Source: a virus. From it: a DNA stretch of 63,293 bases. The stretch spans positions 1 through 63,293 of the IMG/VR virus record IMGVR_UViG_3300032006_002122. One strand, written 5' to 3'. The position numbers and the translations under genes are program-made. Of this stretch, positions 1-8,646 are shown in pieces (position 1 is the stretch's first letter; each line of letters begins with the position of its first letter). A model generated the notes under the pieces. The model had not been told where the DNA came from, made no database searches, and saw only the letters and a program-made list of their open reading frames with translations.

Positions 1-988
1 AGGGTTGATGTGACATATTTCCACGACGTTCTGAAACCCCGCCAAGCGGAAAATATTTATCAGTAATGTCGGTGGGGTTGTAATGAGATTTAGTAGGTTG
101 AAAAGCATCAACAACCCTGTTGTAATTCGTGCCAATAACACAGCTTTGCTCAGGAGAACAGAACTTTGTTCCCTTGATTATATTTATATTATTTGACAAA
201 GCGGTGTTTACAAAGGACTCTATCTTGTGAGCCAAGGACAGGGAGTGCGGAGAATTGAGAGGTTCTGATTTAGAAAAGTCTCTACGTAATTTTTTATGCT
301 TGGGTTTCTCAATCGTGTCAAAAATATTAAGAAGATCTCCTGCTCTATAAAAGGCACCGTCAACACTAAATAAAAATAAATAGTTGCTAGAACGAGGTGT
401 TTTAGAGTCTGTAGGCCACCTTATGTAGAAGTTGTCTTCGGGGGCATGAGTGTATCCTATTGAAATTCCAAAAATACTGGTTTTGATTGGGTCTTCCATT
501 GTGGTTGCATCCACCAGTTTAATAAACTGCTCTTCTCCCGTCTTGTAATTTTGTATAGTAGTATTTAATCCAAGCCTATAACTAACACACCAAGTATCTT
601 CTTTGAACAGGGAGTTAAGAATATTTTCATCTAGATTAGCTTTTCTAAACCACACGTTGTCATCGACAAAAAACCCAACCTTTTTATTTTCATTTTCCTC
701 AAGAAACTCAAACATAACTTGAGTAGCGTGGGATATTTCATTTACTGAAAAAATAGAAACAAACTTGTCTTTATCTTCTTTAACCCATTTTATCCCAGTT
801 AGTATTTCTTCTTCAATTAATTTTTCATATCCCTTTTCCCACATGTCCTCGTATGAAATATCGGAAGTAATTGCACAGTTATATAAAATTGTAACATCAA
901 ATATGTCTCCGCAATTTTTTTTCAGGCTTTCTAAGAGTAGTCTAAGTTGACAAGCCCTGTTTTTTGAGAAGATAAATATTGGAATCAT
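1..988 (-). CDS. Glycosyltransferase-like protein, paralog A (3' end cut by window)
   Basis: The reading frame starts with ATG at 988 and stays open to base 1, so at least 329 residues are present and the C terminus is missing. It begins MIPIFIFSKNRACQLRLLLE, the same N-terminal pattern as the proteins at 33683-34561 and 44082-44921. It also shares a hydrophobic strand ending in an acidic motif (GFFVDDNVW, near residue 95) and a 'SxRLGxNTxxQ' motif. This resembles a GT-A fold with a DxD-like metal site, so a sugar transferase is likely but the substrate is unknown. Its ATG overlaps the stop of the preceding GT25-like gene as ATGA, which suggests translational coupling. It is longer than its two paralogs (279-292 residues). 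Confidence 0.75.
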   Translation of the reverse strand, partial: MIPIFIFSKNRACQLRLLLESLKKNCGDIFDVTILYNCAITSDISYEDMWEKGYEKLIEEEILTGIKWVKEDKDKFVSIFSVNEISHATQVMFEFLEENENKKVGFFVDDNVWFRKANLDENILNSLFKEDTWCVSYRLGLNTTIQNYKTGEEQFIKLVDATTMEDPIKTSIFGISIGYTHAPEDNFYIRWPTDSKTPRSSNYLFLFSVDGAFYRAGDLLNIFDTIEKPKHKKLRRDFSKSEPLNSPHSLSLAHKIESFVNTALSNNINIIKGTKFCSPEQSCVIGTNYNRVVDAFQPTKSHYNPTDITDKYFPLGGVSERRGNMSHQP

Positions 989-1680
989 AGTTTTAACCTT
1001 GGTGTTACAGATTGTTCGCAGTGGCTAAATATACCCTTGTCATGAATTATCTTTGGGAAAACATAGTATGAATTGACAAACGGGTGGAAGAATCTATTTA
1101 GCTGACTATCTATGGGTCCGATGGGGTGTAATTGTAATAGTGGATCAAACATTCTTTGGTTTATTACAACCCCGTGTAATCCACCGCATGTAAAATGAGC
1201 ATTTCTTACTCGCTCTATTCCAGTTCTCTTGTTGGAATTATATTCTTTTTCAACATTTTGATTGTAATCATCTGATTCATATCCTATCCACCATCCTAAA
1301 AATAAGAAATCAAAATCTAGAGAGTTTAACTCACTGGATAGGCTTTCTGCAACTTCATCGTACCTGTTTGTAAAATACGCATCGTCTTCAAGAAAAAGAA
1401 CATTATTGAGACCTTCGTCTTTTGATTTAAGTATCATCTTCTTGTGAGACAAAAAGGCATTAAAGTGGTGAATTCTACCAGTGGGATTTCCGTAACCCCA
1501 GTGCGGTGGAACATCTTTAATGTCCAAATGGTCATATTCTGATTCTGGAAAAATATTCCCTTCACCAACTAAGAATCTATCAAATTTTAAACCTTTAGAT
1601 TCACAATGATTTTGTAAATCTTCCCACTCTTCCTGTCTCTTATCGAGACAAAGGCAAATAGCCTTGTCTACGAATTGCAT
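985..1680 (-). CDS. Glycosyltransferase family 25-like (LPS-type)
   Basis: This 231-residue protein resembles GT25 enzymes that add hexoses to lipopolysaccharide or other glycans. A family-typical N-terminal strand (AICLCLDKR, residues 7-15) is followed by the motif VLFLEDDA at about 94-101, which matches the GT25 'lEDDa' metal and nucleotide-sugar site. GPIDSQLNR near 188-196 matches the family's 'pvD' region. Length is near the usual 200-270. It overlaps the upstream gene by 13 bases and couples to the downstream gene by an ATGA overlap. Acceptor and donor cannot be read from the sequence. It is part of the glycan cluster at the left end of the window. Confidence 0.8.
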   Translation of the reverse strand: MQFVDKAICLCLDKRQEEWEDLQNHCESKGLKFDRFLVGEGNIFPESEYDHLDIKDVPPHWGYGNPTGRIHHFNAFLSHKKMILKSKDEGLNNVLFLEDDAYFTNRYDEVAESLSSELNSLDFDFLFLGWWIGYESDDYNQNVEKEYNSNKRTGIERVRNAHFTCGGLHGVVINQRMFDPLLQLHPIGPIDSQLNRFFHPFVNSYYVFPKIIHDKGIFSHCEQSVTPRLKL

Positions 1681-2777
1681 TTTATAACCCTGTCAAGCAA
1701 ATGTTTTGCTTCTGATTCTGTAGAAAGGTTCTTTTTTGTGTATTCAAAAAGCTCGTATGAAACCCTGCTATATTCATCTTCATCAAATATATCATGGTCA
1801 ATGTGTCCTGCGGGAACAGATTTTTGCAAATCATTTGCTTCTGGTCTACAGCTTCCAAGATAGGTATCAACTTCTGGATTCCAGTCTCTTGAGGTGTGTG
1901 GAACAATCCCTTTAATTTTTTTTGCTTCTATCATTAGATCTTTAGGAAATCTAACCATGGTGTCTTTTGGACATATTTCAATATTAGTAAAGAAAGGTAC
2001 GCAGCCACATGCGAGTATTTCATAATGCCTCATGCAGTCCCAGCCCTCATCCATATGGTTCCATTGACCCTTTTTACAGGTGTATGCAAACCTACTTATT
2101 CTATAGTCTCTATAATATGGATCTTCATGATCATATACATAGGTATCATGGTTCCACCAAGGAACAAGTCTTGCAAAATCTTTTTCTTTTTCTTCTGGGC
2201 CAAGCATCTTCTCTTTTGGAATTGAAAATGATATTGGAAAGGCTGTATCCGAATGGGTTTCGTTAAGCTCTCTTTTGAAATAAAGTCCGTACTCAAAGAA
2301 GTCTGTGTTTATTTTTGGTCGGTCCCAACCTTCTATCAGTATTATTTCTTCTTTTTTATAGTATTGTCTTAGATTGTTTAAAATTTCATACAAGCCAACG
2401 AAGTCAAACCCTTCCCATCCAACAAACGATATAGTCCAGTGTATTGGTAGTATGATATAATCATAGTAATGATTTCTAATCTTGGATTCAATATCTTCTC
2501 TATCTATATTTAACTCTTTTAGCAGTCTCCATATTGTAAAACCTTTTCCGTGGAAATTTTTCACAACTTCCTCGTCGGCACTATCATACATGTGCCACAT
2601 TTCAATATGGTCAACAACATCTTCCCCAAGAATGGATCTCAAGCCGTGGAATAGGCTGTCGTGAAGATAGTCTGCAACATTTGCTGAGTTTTCATCAAAC
2701 GGGCGCACACCGTGCGTGCTTCCACTATACATATTCTGAAATGTTGTTCCCAGTAAATGAGAAAAAAGAACTTTCAT
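1668..2777 (-). CDS. Exostosin/GT47-like glycosyltransferase
   Basis: This 369-residue protein carries near residues 246-263 the motif WDCMRHYEILACGCVPFF, which matches the acidic helix and glycine turn of GT-B transferases of the exostosin or CgeB type ('R..E.la.GcvPv'). The N-terminal half looks like the acceptor-binding domain but has no motif I can name. No signal peptide or membrane segment is visible, so it is cytoplasmic. The ATG at 2777 overlaps the stop of the upstream epimerase by 4 bases. Substrates are unknown. The GT-B assignment is from motif recognition only. Confidence 0.65.
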   Translation of the reverse strand: MKVLFSHLLGTTFQNMYSGSTHGVRPFDENSANVADYLHDSLFHGLRSILGEDVVDHIEMWHMYDSADEEVVKNFHGKGFTIWRLLKELNIDREDIESKIRNHYYDYIILPIHWTISFVGWEGFDFVGLYEILNNLRQYYKKEEIILIEGWDRPKINTDFFEYGLYFKRELNETHSDTAFPISFSIPKEKMLGPEEKEKDFARLVPWWNHDTYVYDHEDPYYRDYRISRFAYTCKKGQWNHMDEGWDCMRHYEILACGCVPFFTNIEICPKDTMVRFPKDLMIEAKKIKGIVPHTSRDWNPEVDTYLGSCRPEANDLQKSVPAGHIDHDIFDEDEYSRVSYELFEYTKKNLSTESEAKHLLDRVIKCNS

Positions 2778-3730
2778 GTAAGCATATCCAGTACTGCTTG
2801 AGCAACTGATCTGCTCGAATTTTTATACTTTGGCTCCCATCCAATACTTTTAAGTTTATCGTTAGAAGCTCTTATAATTCTATTGTCACCCTTCCAGTTG
2901 GAGCCTTCTCCGAGCCACTTTATATCTCTTTCAACGTCCATGGTATCTATAACGGTTTGAGCCACTTGTTCTATGCTGATAGAATTATCTGGTACAACAT
3001 TATATATTTGGTCTTCCCTTTTATCTAACGCAACTCTTATAAAAGCTTCCACAGCATCGCTTATATAACAATACGGTTTAGTAGATCCGGGGTGAGAACC
3101 CAGAACTTCTAAGGTGTCTGTATTGGAATTTATCTTTCTAATAAAATCTTTTATCACGCCATGGGTAACACCACTACCAATTGTTGCACAAAGTCTCAAA
3201 ATGCTTCCCCGACATTTTCCCATGCTTATATAAGATCGGAGAAGATTCTCTGACGCTAGTTTTGACACACCGTAGACGGAAACTGGGTGGGTGGCGTGAC
3301 TTTCTGTGTAAGACCCTTCTTCGTCTAGAGAAAAGAGCCAGTCTCCATAAACTATCACAGATGAGGCTAATATTACTTTGCAATTTTCAGGACAGAAATG
3401 AACCACTTTATGGGTTCCTATGACATTATCGTTTATGATCTTGTGCGGATCTTTTTCGTTAAGTTTTGGAACAGCATTTCCCGCCAGATGAAAAATTATA
3501 TCAGGATTATGCTGTCTGCAAATACCTCTAAACATGTTAAAAGTTGGAGATTCAGAATCAGAAAAAGACAAATCGCAGGTGTAGTGTCTGTGTGAGTAAG
3601 GAGAACATCCAGAAAATATAGGAGACTTGCTCATCGTGGTTATGTCTGTAAAGATATCTGGGTGTTCAGACAATCTCTTTACTAGATGTCTTCCAAGAAA
3701 TCCAGTTGCCCCAGTTACTATAACTCTCAT
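2774..3730 (-). CDS. NAD-dependent sugar epimerase/dehydratase (extended SDR)
   Basis: This 318-residue short-chain dehydrogenase has the Rossmann signature GATGFLGR at residues 7-14 and the catalytic Y-x3-K in YGVSK (153-157), preceded by an LASS strand with the expected serine. Length is normal for nucleotide-sugar epimerases, 4,6-dehydratases and reductases. It probably interconverts a nucleotide sugar used by the adjacent transferases. The exact reaction (UDP-hexose epimerase, dTDP-sugar reductase or other) cannot be decided here. It overlaps both neighbours by 4 bases. Confidence 0.85.
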   Translation of the reverse strand: MRVIVTGATGFLGRHLVKRLSEHPDIFTDITTMSKSPIFSGCSPYSHRHYTCDLSFSDSESPTFNMFRGICRQHNPDIIFHLAGNAVPKLNEKDPHKIINDNVIGTHKVVHFCPENCKVILASSVIVYGDWLFSLDEEGSYTESHATHPVSVYGVSKLASENLLRSYISMGKCRGSILRLCATIGSGVTHGVIKDFIRKINSNTDTLEVLGSHPGSTKPYCYISDAVEAFIRVALDKREDQIYNVVPDNSISIEQVAQTVIDTMDVERDIKWLGEGSNWKGDNRIIRASNDKLKSIGWEPKYKNSSRSVAQAVLDMLT

Positions 3731-4779
3731 TTCAGATCTCCCAAAACGAATTCTGCAAGCCTATCGCATTTCATCTTTTCCTTTTCCAGATCAAGATTTT
3801 CAAAAATTGTCGAGACTCTGTGGAAATAGGTATGGTTATTCAAAACGCAATTGTAACCCTTTTCTATATGCTCTTCTCTTTCTTCTGGGTTTTTTATGTA
3901 ATGATCTATAAGATCTAGAAAGTCTTGTGGACTCTTGGCGTATAAAACTTCACCATCTTTAAAAACATCTTCTGCCATTGATTGGACATAATCTGATATA
4001 CAAAAACCCTTACTCATCAAAACCTTAAACGGTCTTTCTATTATATCATATCCAAATTCTTGAGAGTGTGGCTCACTAATATTTGGAGAAATTGTTGCAG
4101 ATCTAAATACATTTTTTACAGATTCGTTGGGAAGAAAACCAAGATACTGGACAACTGGCCACCCCTGATTTCCGAAAATTTTTACGTTGTACTTTCCAAC
4201 GGGGTGGCAAAGAGGTATTAGGTATTTATCTATAGACTTAGCCTTGTAATCCCAATAACCACCAATAAATGAAACATCACTTTTCAAAGAGTCTTCAAAT
4301 TCTGAATCAATATAGTCAAAAACATCCGCCCCGTGAAGCATCGACACAACATTTATTCCCTCGCTGGACCAATTGTTGTGAGTTTGGCTCATCCATTTAT
4401 CATGATAATGGTTATACACAAAGTCAGGTTTGCCTGTTTTTTCTTTTAGCTCTTTCACTAATGTTTTTTCATCTTCTCTAGCGACAAGAACAGGAAACCT
4501 TTTAAAATCAATTTCATTTTGCATATCACCCCAGTCTGAAGCCCTCATGACAACCTTCATGTCTGGTCTTTCGGAGATGCATTTTACAACAGATTTTGTG
4601 AGGTTGTAAGTTTGGCCAATAAAAATATCAGGATCGAATTCGTCAAACGCATCGAATGCTGGTTTTCTTTCTATATCCCAAAATACAACTTCATGGCCAA
4701 GCTCATTAAAAACTTTAGCCCAGCCCAGCCTTATGTAAAAATGGGCATGCGGCCCGTCGTTAGATATCATTATTTTCAT
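3727..4779 (-). CDS. CgeB-like glycosyltransferase
   Basis: This 350-residue protein resembles the CgeB/YkvP group of GT-B transferases. The C-terminal half has ISPNISEPHSQ followed by ERPFKVLMSKGF at about 248-259, which matches the 'R.fE.lasGg' nucleotide-sugar-binding helix. It then has DVFKDGEVLYAKSPQD, the usual 'f.dg.e.v.y.d..eL' segment. The N-terminus (MKIMISNDGPHAHFYIR) is the first Rossmann strand. It is cytoplasmic and soluble, and sits in the glycan cluster with 4-base overlaps on both sides. Donor and acceptor are unknown. Confidence 0.7.
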   Translation of the reverse strand: MKIMISNDGPHAHFYIRLGWAKVFNELGHEVVFWDIERKPAFDAFDEFDPDIFIGQTYNLTKSVVKCISERPDMKVVMRASDWGDMQNEIDFKRFPVLVAREDEKTLVKELKEKTGKPDFVYNHYHDKWMSQTHNNWSSEGINVVSMLHGADVFDYIDSEFEDSLKSDVSFIGGYWDYKAKSIDKYLIPLCHPVGKYNVKIFGNQGWPVVQYLGFLPNESVKNVFRSATISPNISEPHSQEFGYDIIERPFKVLMSKGFCISDYVQSMAEDVFKDGEVLYAKSPQDFLDLIDHYIKNPEEREEHIEKGYNCVLNNHTYFHRVSTIFENLDLEKEKMKCDRLAEFVLGDLK

Positions 4780-5492
4780 TTTTGCAGATCTCTTATACAG
4801 TCTATTTCCATTATTGCGGATTTATCTGCCTCAACAGTGCGTAGCTTTCCACCGTTTTCCATCACGAGATTTAATATTTCAAACGTGTAAAGCTTTCCTC
4901 TTTTTCTATTTCTGCAAACACTCTTGCAGATATCAAGTTCTTGACCTGTGAGGTAGGCTATTTGTCCCCATTTTTTATCTAGACCATACGCAAAATGCGT
5001 GGCATAATCATTTACTACGGTGAGTCCTATTTTTTCAGTTTTTAAATGGTTGCTAATAACAACACTGGATTCACCAGTAACCACAGATTCAATAATATCT
5101 TGATTGAAAATTATGTCACCGTGAAGTATTAAAACGCTCTCTCCAACACAATTATTAAGACCAAGCCTTAAGCTCTCTGCCGTATTACTACTTTCGTAGT
5201 TCTGATTCTCAACTATTCTTATATTATTAGGAACTACATCTATTATTTTATCAGCTTCAAATCCAACGATTAGTATAATTTCATTATATTCAAATGAATC
5301 CTTTATTATATTGAGCGCTCTTCCCATTACGGTATTTTTCCCACCAACGGGAAGTAGGCACTTGGGTCCATACGATCTCATCCTGTGTCCCGCTCCGGCG
5401 GCAGGGATTATTATACTCAGGGTTCGATCTGGGGATTTTCCAGAAGGAGTCCTTTTTATGGGGACCGTAAATCTTGAGCTATTTTTAGGCAT
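4776..5492 (-). CDS. Sugar-phosphate nucleotidyltransferase (NTP transferase)
   Basis: This is a nucleotidyltransferase that would activate a sugar phosphate with an NTP. It has the AAGAGHRM loop (31-38), a PKCLLPVGG motif (43-51) and a central LHGDIIF strand with a metal-binding aspartate. The chosen ATG at 5492 gives 238 residues and an 8-base overlap with the upstream stop. A longer in-frame start at 5546 would overlap the neighbour by about 60 bases and is less likely. The nucleotide and sugar are not determinable. It likely feeds the neighbouring epimerase and transferases. Confidence 0.8.
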   Translation of the reverse strand: MPKNSSRFTVPIKRTPSGKSPDRTLSIIIPAAGAGHRMRSYGPKCLLPVGGKNTVMGRALNIIKDSFEYNEIILIVGFEADKIIDVVPNNIRIVENQNYESSNTAESLRLGLNNCVGESVLILHGDIIFNQDIIESVVTGESSVVISNHLKTEKIGLTVVNDYATHFAYGLDKKWGQIAYLTGQELDICKSVCRNRKRGKLYTFEILNLVMENGGKLRTVEADKSAIMEIDCIRDLQK

Positions 5493-6276
5493 TATGCCTT
5501 TCCGAAGCTTTCTCCATAACTCTAGACCAATTTCTCTGCCAAACATCTTTGTTGATTATAAAACTAGAATTATCACCCGTCACCCTTACCTTGGTTAAAG
5601 ATTCCGGTATATGAACAATCATGTAGTTGTCACTGATTCTCATCCATAGATCATAATCTTCGCAGGTTCTCATTGTTTCATCGTAAAAACCCGTTTCTTC
5701 TATTGATGCTTCTAGAGCCATTCTGTTAACAACAGATCCGCTGTGAACAATACATTCCTGAAACAGCCTTTGTCTATTGAAAGGTTCTTTAAATTCTCTT
5801 ATGGTCTTGTTAGTTTCAACATTAATGGTATCGTAGTCGGCATAGACCGCGCCGATTCTTTCTGGGTCTTCCAGTATTTTTTCTACACACTTTGATACTT
5901 TTGATGGATACATTTCATCATCAGAATCTAACATTGCATAAATATCAGTTCTGTGCAAAGTGTATTTTATACCCGTATTTCTAGCACCGCTTGGCCCGCT
6001 AGCCTCTGGCTTTTTAATTACTACGTGCTTCCCGTCTGTTACCAGTATTATATCACCATCCTCTTTTGTCTCCACCTCTCTGTCTGAAAATATCTTGGTT
6101 ATTGCTATATCCCAAGATCTATCACTAGACCCATCGTCTATCACGCATAATCGAAAATACGCTTCGTAGTCTTGATTTAAAGCGCTGTCTATAGCAGATC
6201 CGATATATTTTTCATCGTTATGTACCGGTATTAAAACCGTTACTACGGGCATGTTGGGTCTTCCAGACATTTTCAT
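5485..6276 (-). CDS. Family 2 glycosyltransferase
   Basis: This 263-residue protein is a clear GT2 enzyme. It has VTVLIPVHND (12-21), the VIDDGSSD motif (45-52), GARNTGI (97-103) and LDSDDE (116-121), which supply the nucleotide-binding aspartates and the DxD-type metal site. A 'tcEDyDLWMRI' motif (residues near 210) matches the catalytic-base region. No membrane helices are seen. Three in-frame ATGs (residues 1, 3 and 9) are possible. The ATG at 6276 overlaps the upstream gene by 4 bases. Confidence 0.9.
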   Translation of the reverse strand: MKMSGRPNMPVVTVLIPVHNDEKYIGSAIDSALNQDYEAYFRLCVIDDGSSDRSWDIAITKIFSDREVETKEDGDIILVTDGKHVVIKKPEASGPSGARNTGIKYTLHRTDIYAMLDSDDEMYPSKVSKCVEKILEDPERIGAVYADYDTINVETNKTIREFKEPFNRQRLFQECIVHSGSVVNRMALEASIEETGFYDETMRTCEDYDLWMRISDNYMIVHIPESLTKVRVTGDNSSFIINKDVWQRNWSRVMEKASERHNA

Positions 6277-7187
6277 TTTATAACATCGCTATATTTTACT
6301 AAAAATTCTTTAGATCCTGTGTTTTCAGCAAACTCTTTTATCTTGTCGCTTAGAAGAGCCTTGGCATTTCCTTGAAGGGCTTCGTGTAAATATCTCTGCA
6401 CTGTATAGCCATTTATATCTTTATCTTTATCGGGTTCTATAAACGGTAGGACTTCTAGATCTTCATATATCATTACATTTAATTGGTTAACAAAGTTTTT
6501 AGGAATTTTAAATCCAGCTTTAAACACTGAATAATATGAAGATTTGCAATTTCTAAAAACATAATCAACAGCAAAAAAATCATCAATAACCAGATCAGTC
6601 ATAGATATAAGCTGGAAGGTGGTATCCTCCCCAAGAATTTTCAGATGTCCTAAAATATCCAATTCTGAAATTCTATTATCAATATACTGAACAACTATAA
6701 GTTGTGATATTTTTTTATTTTCTTGGTTTTTGATTCTGTCAATACTGTCTTGGAAATCTTCAAACTTACACTCTTTATCCAATATAAGTATTATATCAAC
6801 ACTTATCTGAACCTCTTCTTTTGCTTGATTGACATGATCTGTTTTAAGATTGGACCACTCTTTAGTTCTGTAAAAATGGCATATCTTTTCAGAGGTATAA
6901 TATTTAATATCTGATTTATTTCCGTCTTCATCTAAAACTGTGTCAGACTCAATCTCCAATTTGTATCCTTTTTCTTTAAATTTATCAATCATACCCATTT
7001 TGCAATCTACTTGAGAATTTCCTATATATTCAGCAAAAAAACATTCCTTGCAAGATGTTGTAACTTTAAGAGCCTCTTGAATCTTCGAAGAACTTATTTC
7101 ATTTTCCGGTTTCAATTCATTGGGTATAATTATCGACGGTTTGCCTTCAGGGTCTGGCTGCTTATCCTTATTGAAAAAACCATTCAT
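6273..7187 (-). CDS. Unknown protein with N-terminal Cys cluster and degenerate GT2-like region
   Basis: This 304-residue protein is not confidently recognised. Residues 46-108 hold a CKECFF...DCKMG...CHFYR cluster, a possible metal-binding module. From about residue 130, a strand-rich region (VDIILILDKECKFEDFQDSI, then ISQLIVVQYID) resembles the start of a GT2 Rossmann-like domain, but the DDGS-type motif is missing. It lies between a GT2 gene and a methyltransferase-like gene with 4-base overlaps, so a glycan role is plausible. It could be a catalytically dead transferase partner. Confidence 0.5.
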   Translation of the reverse strand: MNGFFNKDKQPDPEGKPSIIIPNELKPENEISSSKIQEALKVTTSCKECFFAEYIGNSQVDCKMGMIDKFKEKGYKLEIESDTVLDEDGNKSDIKYYTSEKICHFYRTKEWSNLKTDHVNQAKEEVQISVDIILILDKECKFEDFQDSIDRIKNQENKKISQLIVVQYIDNRISELDILGHLKILGEDTTFQLISMTDLVIDDFFAVDYVFRNCKSSYYSVFKAGFKIPKNFVNQLNVMIYEDLEVLPFIEPDKDKDINGYTVQRYLHEALQGNAKALLSDKIKEFAENTGSKEFLVKYSDVIK

Positions 7188-7639
7188 GGTCTTTCTCCTT
7201 CTATAACCATCTTAAAATTAGACGATCTCTTTTTTAATATATCTATGCCTAAATTAGACAAAATAGATTCTAAATTTTCTATAGTTGTTTGATTTATTCT
7301 AAAATCCCAAGCTTCTTTTTGCTCACCGTGAATAAGAATATTTGCATCTTTCGTGGAAATCCCCTTTTGAAAAAAGTGCTTACACACTTCATACATATCT
7401 GTTCCACCAATGACAATTTTACCACTGTGTCTCAGTTTGCTGACCCAGTGTTGAATGGTTTTTTCAAGATCGTCCGACGACAGAAAATCTACCATATCCT
7501 CGGCAATAATCTCATTGCATTCCGAGTCATCCGCAACGTGGTCAAGATTTTTAATCTTATCCCATTGTTTATTAACAGATGGGTCTATATTAACGTATCC
7601 ATTTTTTGGTTTGCCCCCCACAGATATATTAATCTTCAT
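7184..7639 (-). CDS. Small SAM-methyltransferase-like protein
   Basis: This 151-residue protein resembles the short methyltransferase-like proteins found in polysaccharide clusters. GGKPKNGYVNIDPS (8-21) and an acidic segment leading to EIIAEDMVDFLS resemble the motif after the SAM-binding glycine loop. SGKIVIGG near residue 72-79 matches the strand of motif III ('pGG.l.i'). The usual GxGxG loop is absent, so activity is uncertain. It is coupled by 4-base overlaps to the flanking genes. A methyl transfer to a sugar is inferred from context only. Confidence 0.5.
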   Translation of the reverse strand: MKINISVGGKPKNGYVNIDPSVNKQWDKIKNLDHVADDSECNEIIAEDMVDFLSSDDLEKTIQHWVSKLRHSGKIVIGGTDMYEVCKHFFQKGISTKDANILIHGEQKEAWDFRINQTTIENLESILSNLGIDILKKRSSNFKMVIEGERP

Positions 7640-8646
7640 GCGAAAATCCTCGACGTTGCTAGAAAAATGTCATCCCATTTAGACAAAAATGACTCTTCAG
7701 AAAATCTTTCCACAATTGTTTTTCTTGCTTCTGATCCAATTTTCTCACAGAGGTTGGGATCGTTGAGGAGATCTACTAGGTATTGTTTAAGTTCATCCTC
7801 ATCGTTGCTTATAAAGCCATTAATTCCATTTTGTATAATTTCTGGAATCATGCAGGTTGCAGTTGACACAACTGCGCAGCCAGAAGACATCGCTTCTAAG
7901 AGGGCTGTTGGTACTGGTGAAATGGTCGAAGTATTGAGAAAAATTTTACTGGAGCGGTATATCTCAGATAGTTCATCCAGTCCCGCTGGTTCAGATAATC
8001 CGGGTGTGTCTCCAACAACTTTGACAGGTAATCCTTGGGAGACATTTCTCCATATACCAAAACCACAACACCAGTCTCTATTTATCCAGTCATTAACAAC
8101 AGAAAGAATCTCGTCGTTTCTTTCGACGTTGTCGTCCGGGGAAAATTTGGAAGAATCTACCCCGTGATGAACAACCATTGTGTTAGACAAGTCTCCCCAT
8201 TTCCAAGCATCTGTGCTATACTCAGAAATAAATACATTCACATCTCCACGCATACCCCTAAGATCCTCCATCATGTCGGGTGTCCACTCTGGCATTGGGA
8301 GAGTGTGTTCCAGACTTATCATGGGTATCTGCAAGGATCGTGCTATAGGGTAGGCAGTTTGAAACTGTCCAAACTTATTCTGAGAGAGTATAATATCAAA
8401 ATCTATATTTAGGGGTATCTGATTAAACCCAAGACTTCCATCTAGTAAGTGATAGTTATCTGGTACTGGTGAGTAAGTTTCATTCCAAGTTTTTATACCT
8501 TCTGCGTGATAAGCGTAGAAATTATGACCAGTTCTTGACAGAAGGGATTCATACCTCTCGTGTGTAGGCATACACAGTATGTTGAGAGGTTCGTCTAGCT
8601 TTCTGGTGGCCGCTCTGGTAAATGTTGATACGGGACTATTTGACAT
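7636..8646 (-). CDS. GT4-type glycosyltransferase
   Basis: This 336-residue protein ends in a typical GT4 C-terminal domain. It has VVHHGVDSSKFSPD, YRSSKIFLNTS, then ALLEAMSSGCAVVSTA, the E-x7-E-like helix with the glycine turn, and IIQNGINGFI. The N-terminal acceptor domain is shorter than usual. It is cytoplasmic, and its donor is unknown. It overlaps the upstream GT4 gene by 11 bases and the downstream gene by 4, and is one of three GT4 members in the left cluster. Confidence 0.85.
   Translation of the reverse strand: MSNSPVSTFTRAATRKLDEPLNILCMPTHERYESLLSRTGHNFYAYHAEGIKTWNETYSPVPDNYHLLDGSLGFNQIPLNIDFDIILSQNKFGQFQTAYPIARSLQIPMISLEHTLPMPEWTPDMMEDLRGMRGDVNVFISEYSTDAWKWGDLSNTMVVHHGVDSSKFSPDDNVERNDEILSVVNDWINRDWCCGFGIWRNVSQGLPVKVVGDTPGLSEPAGLDELSEIYRSSKIFLNTSTISPVPTALLEAMSSGCAVVSTATCMIPEIIQNGINGFISNDEDELKQYLVDLLNDPNLCEKIGSEARKTIVERFSEESFLSKWDDIFLATSRIFA

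Noticed and set aside
7289-8167. A 292-codon plus-strand open frame
   Set aside because: It lies antisense to three well-supported minus-strand genes and has no recognisable domain or ribosome-binding site.
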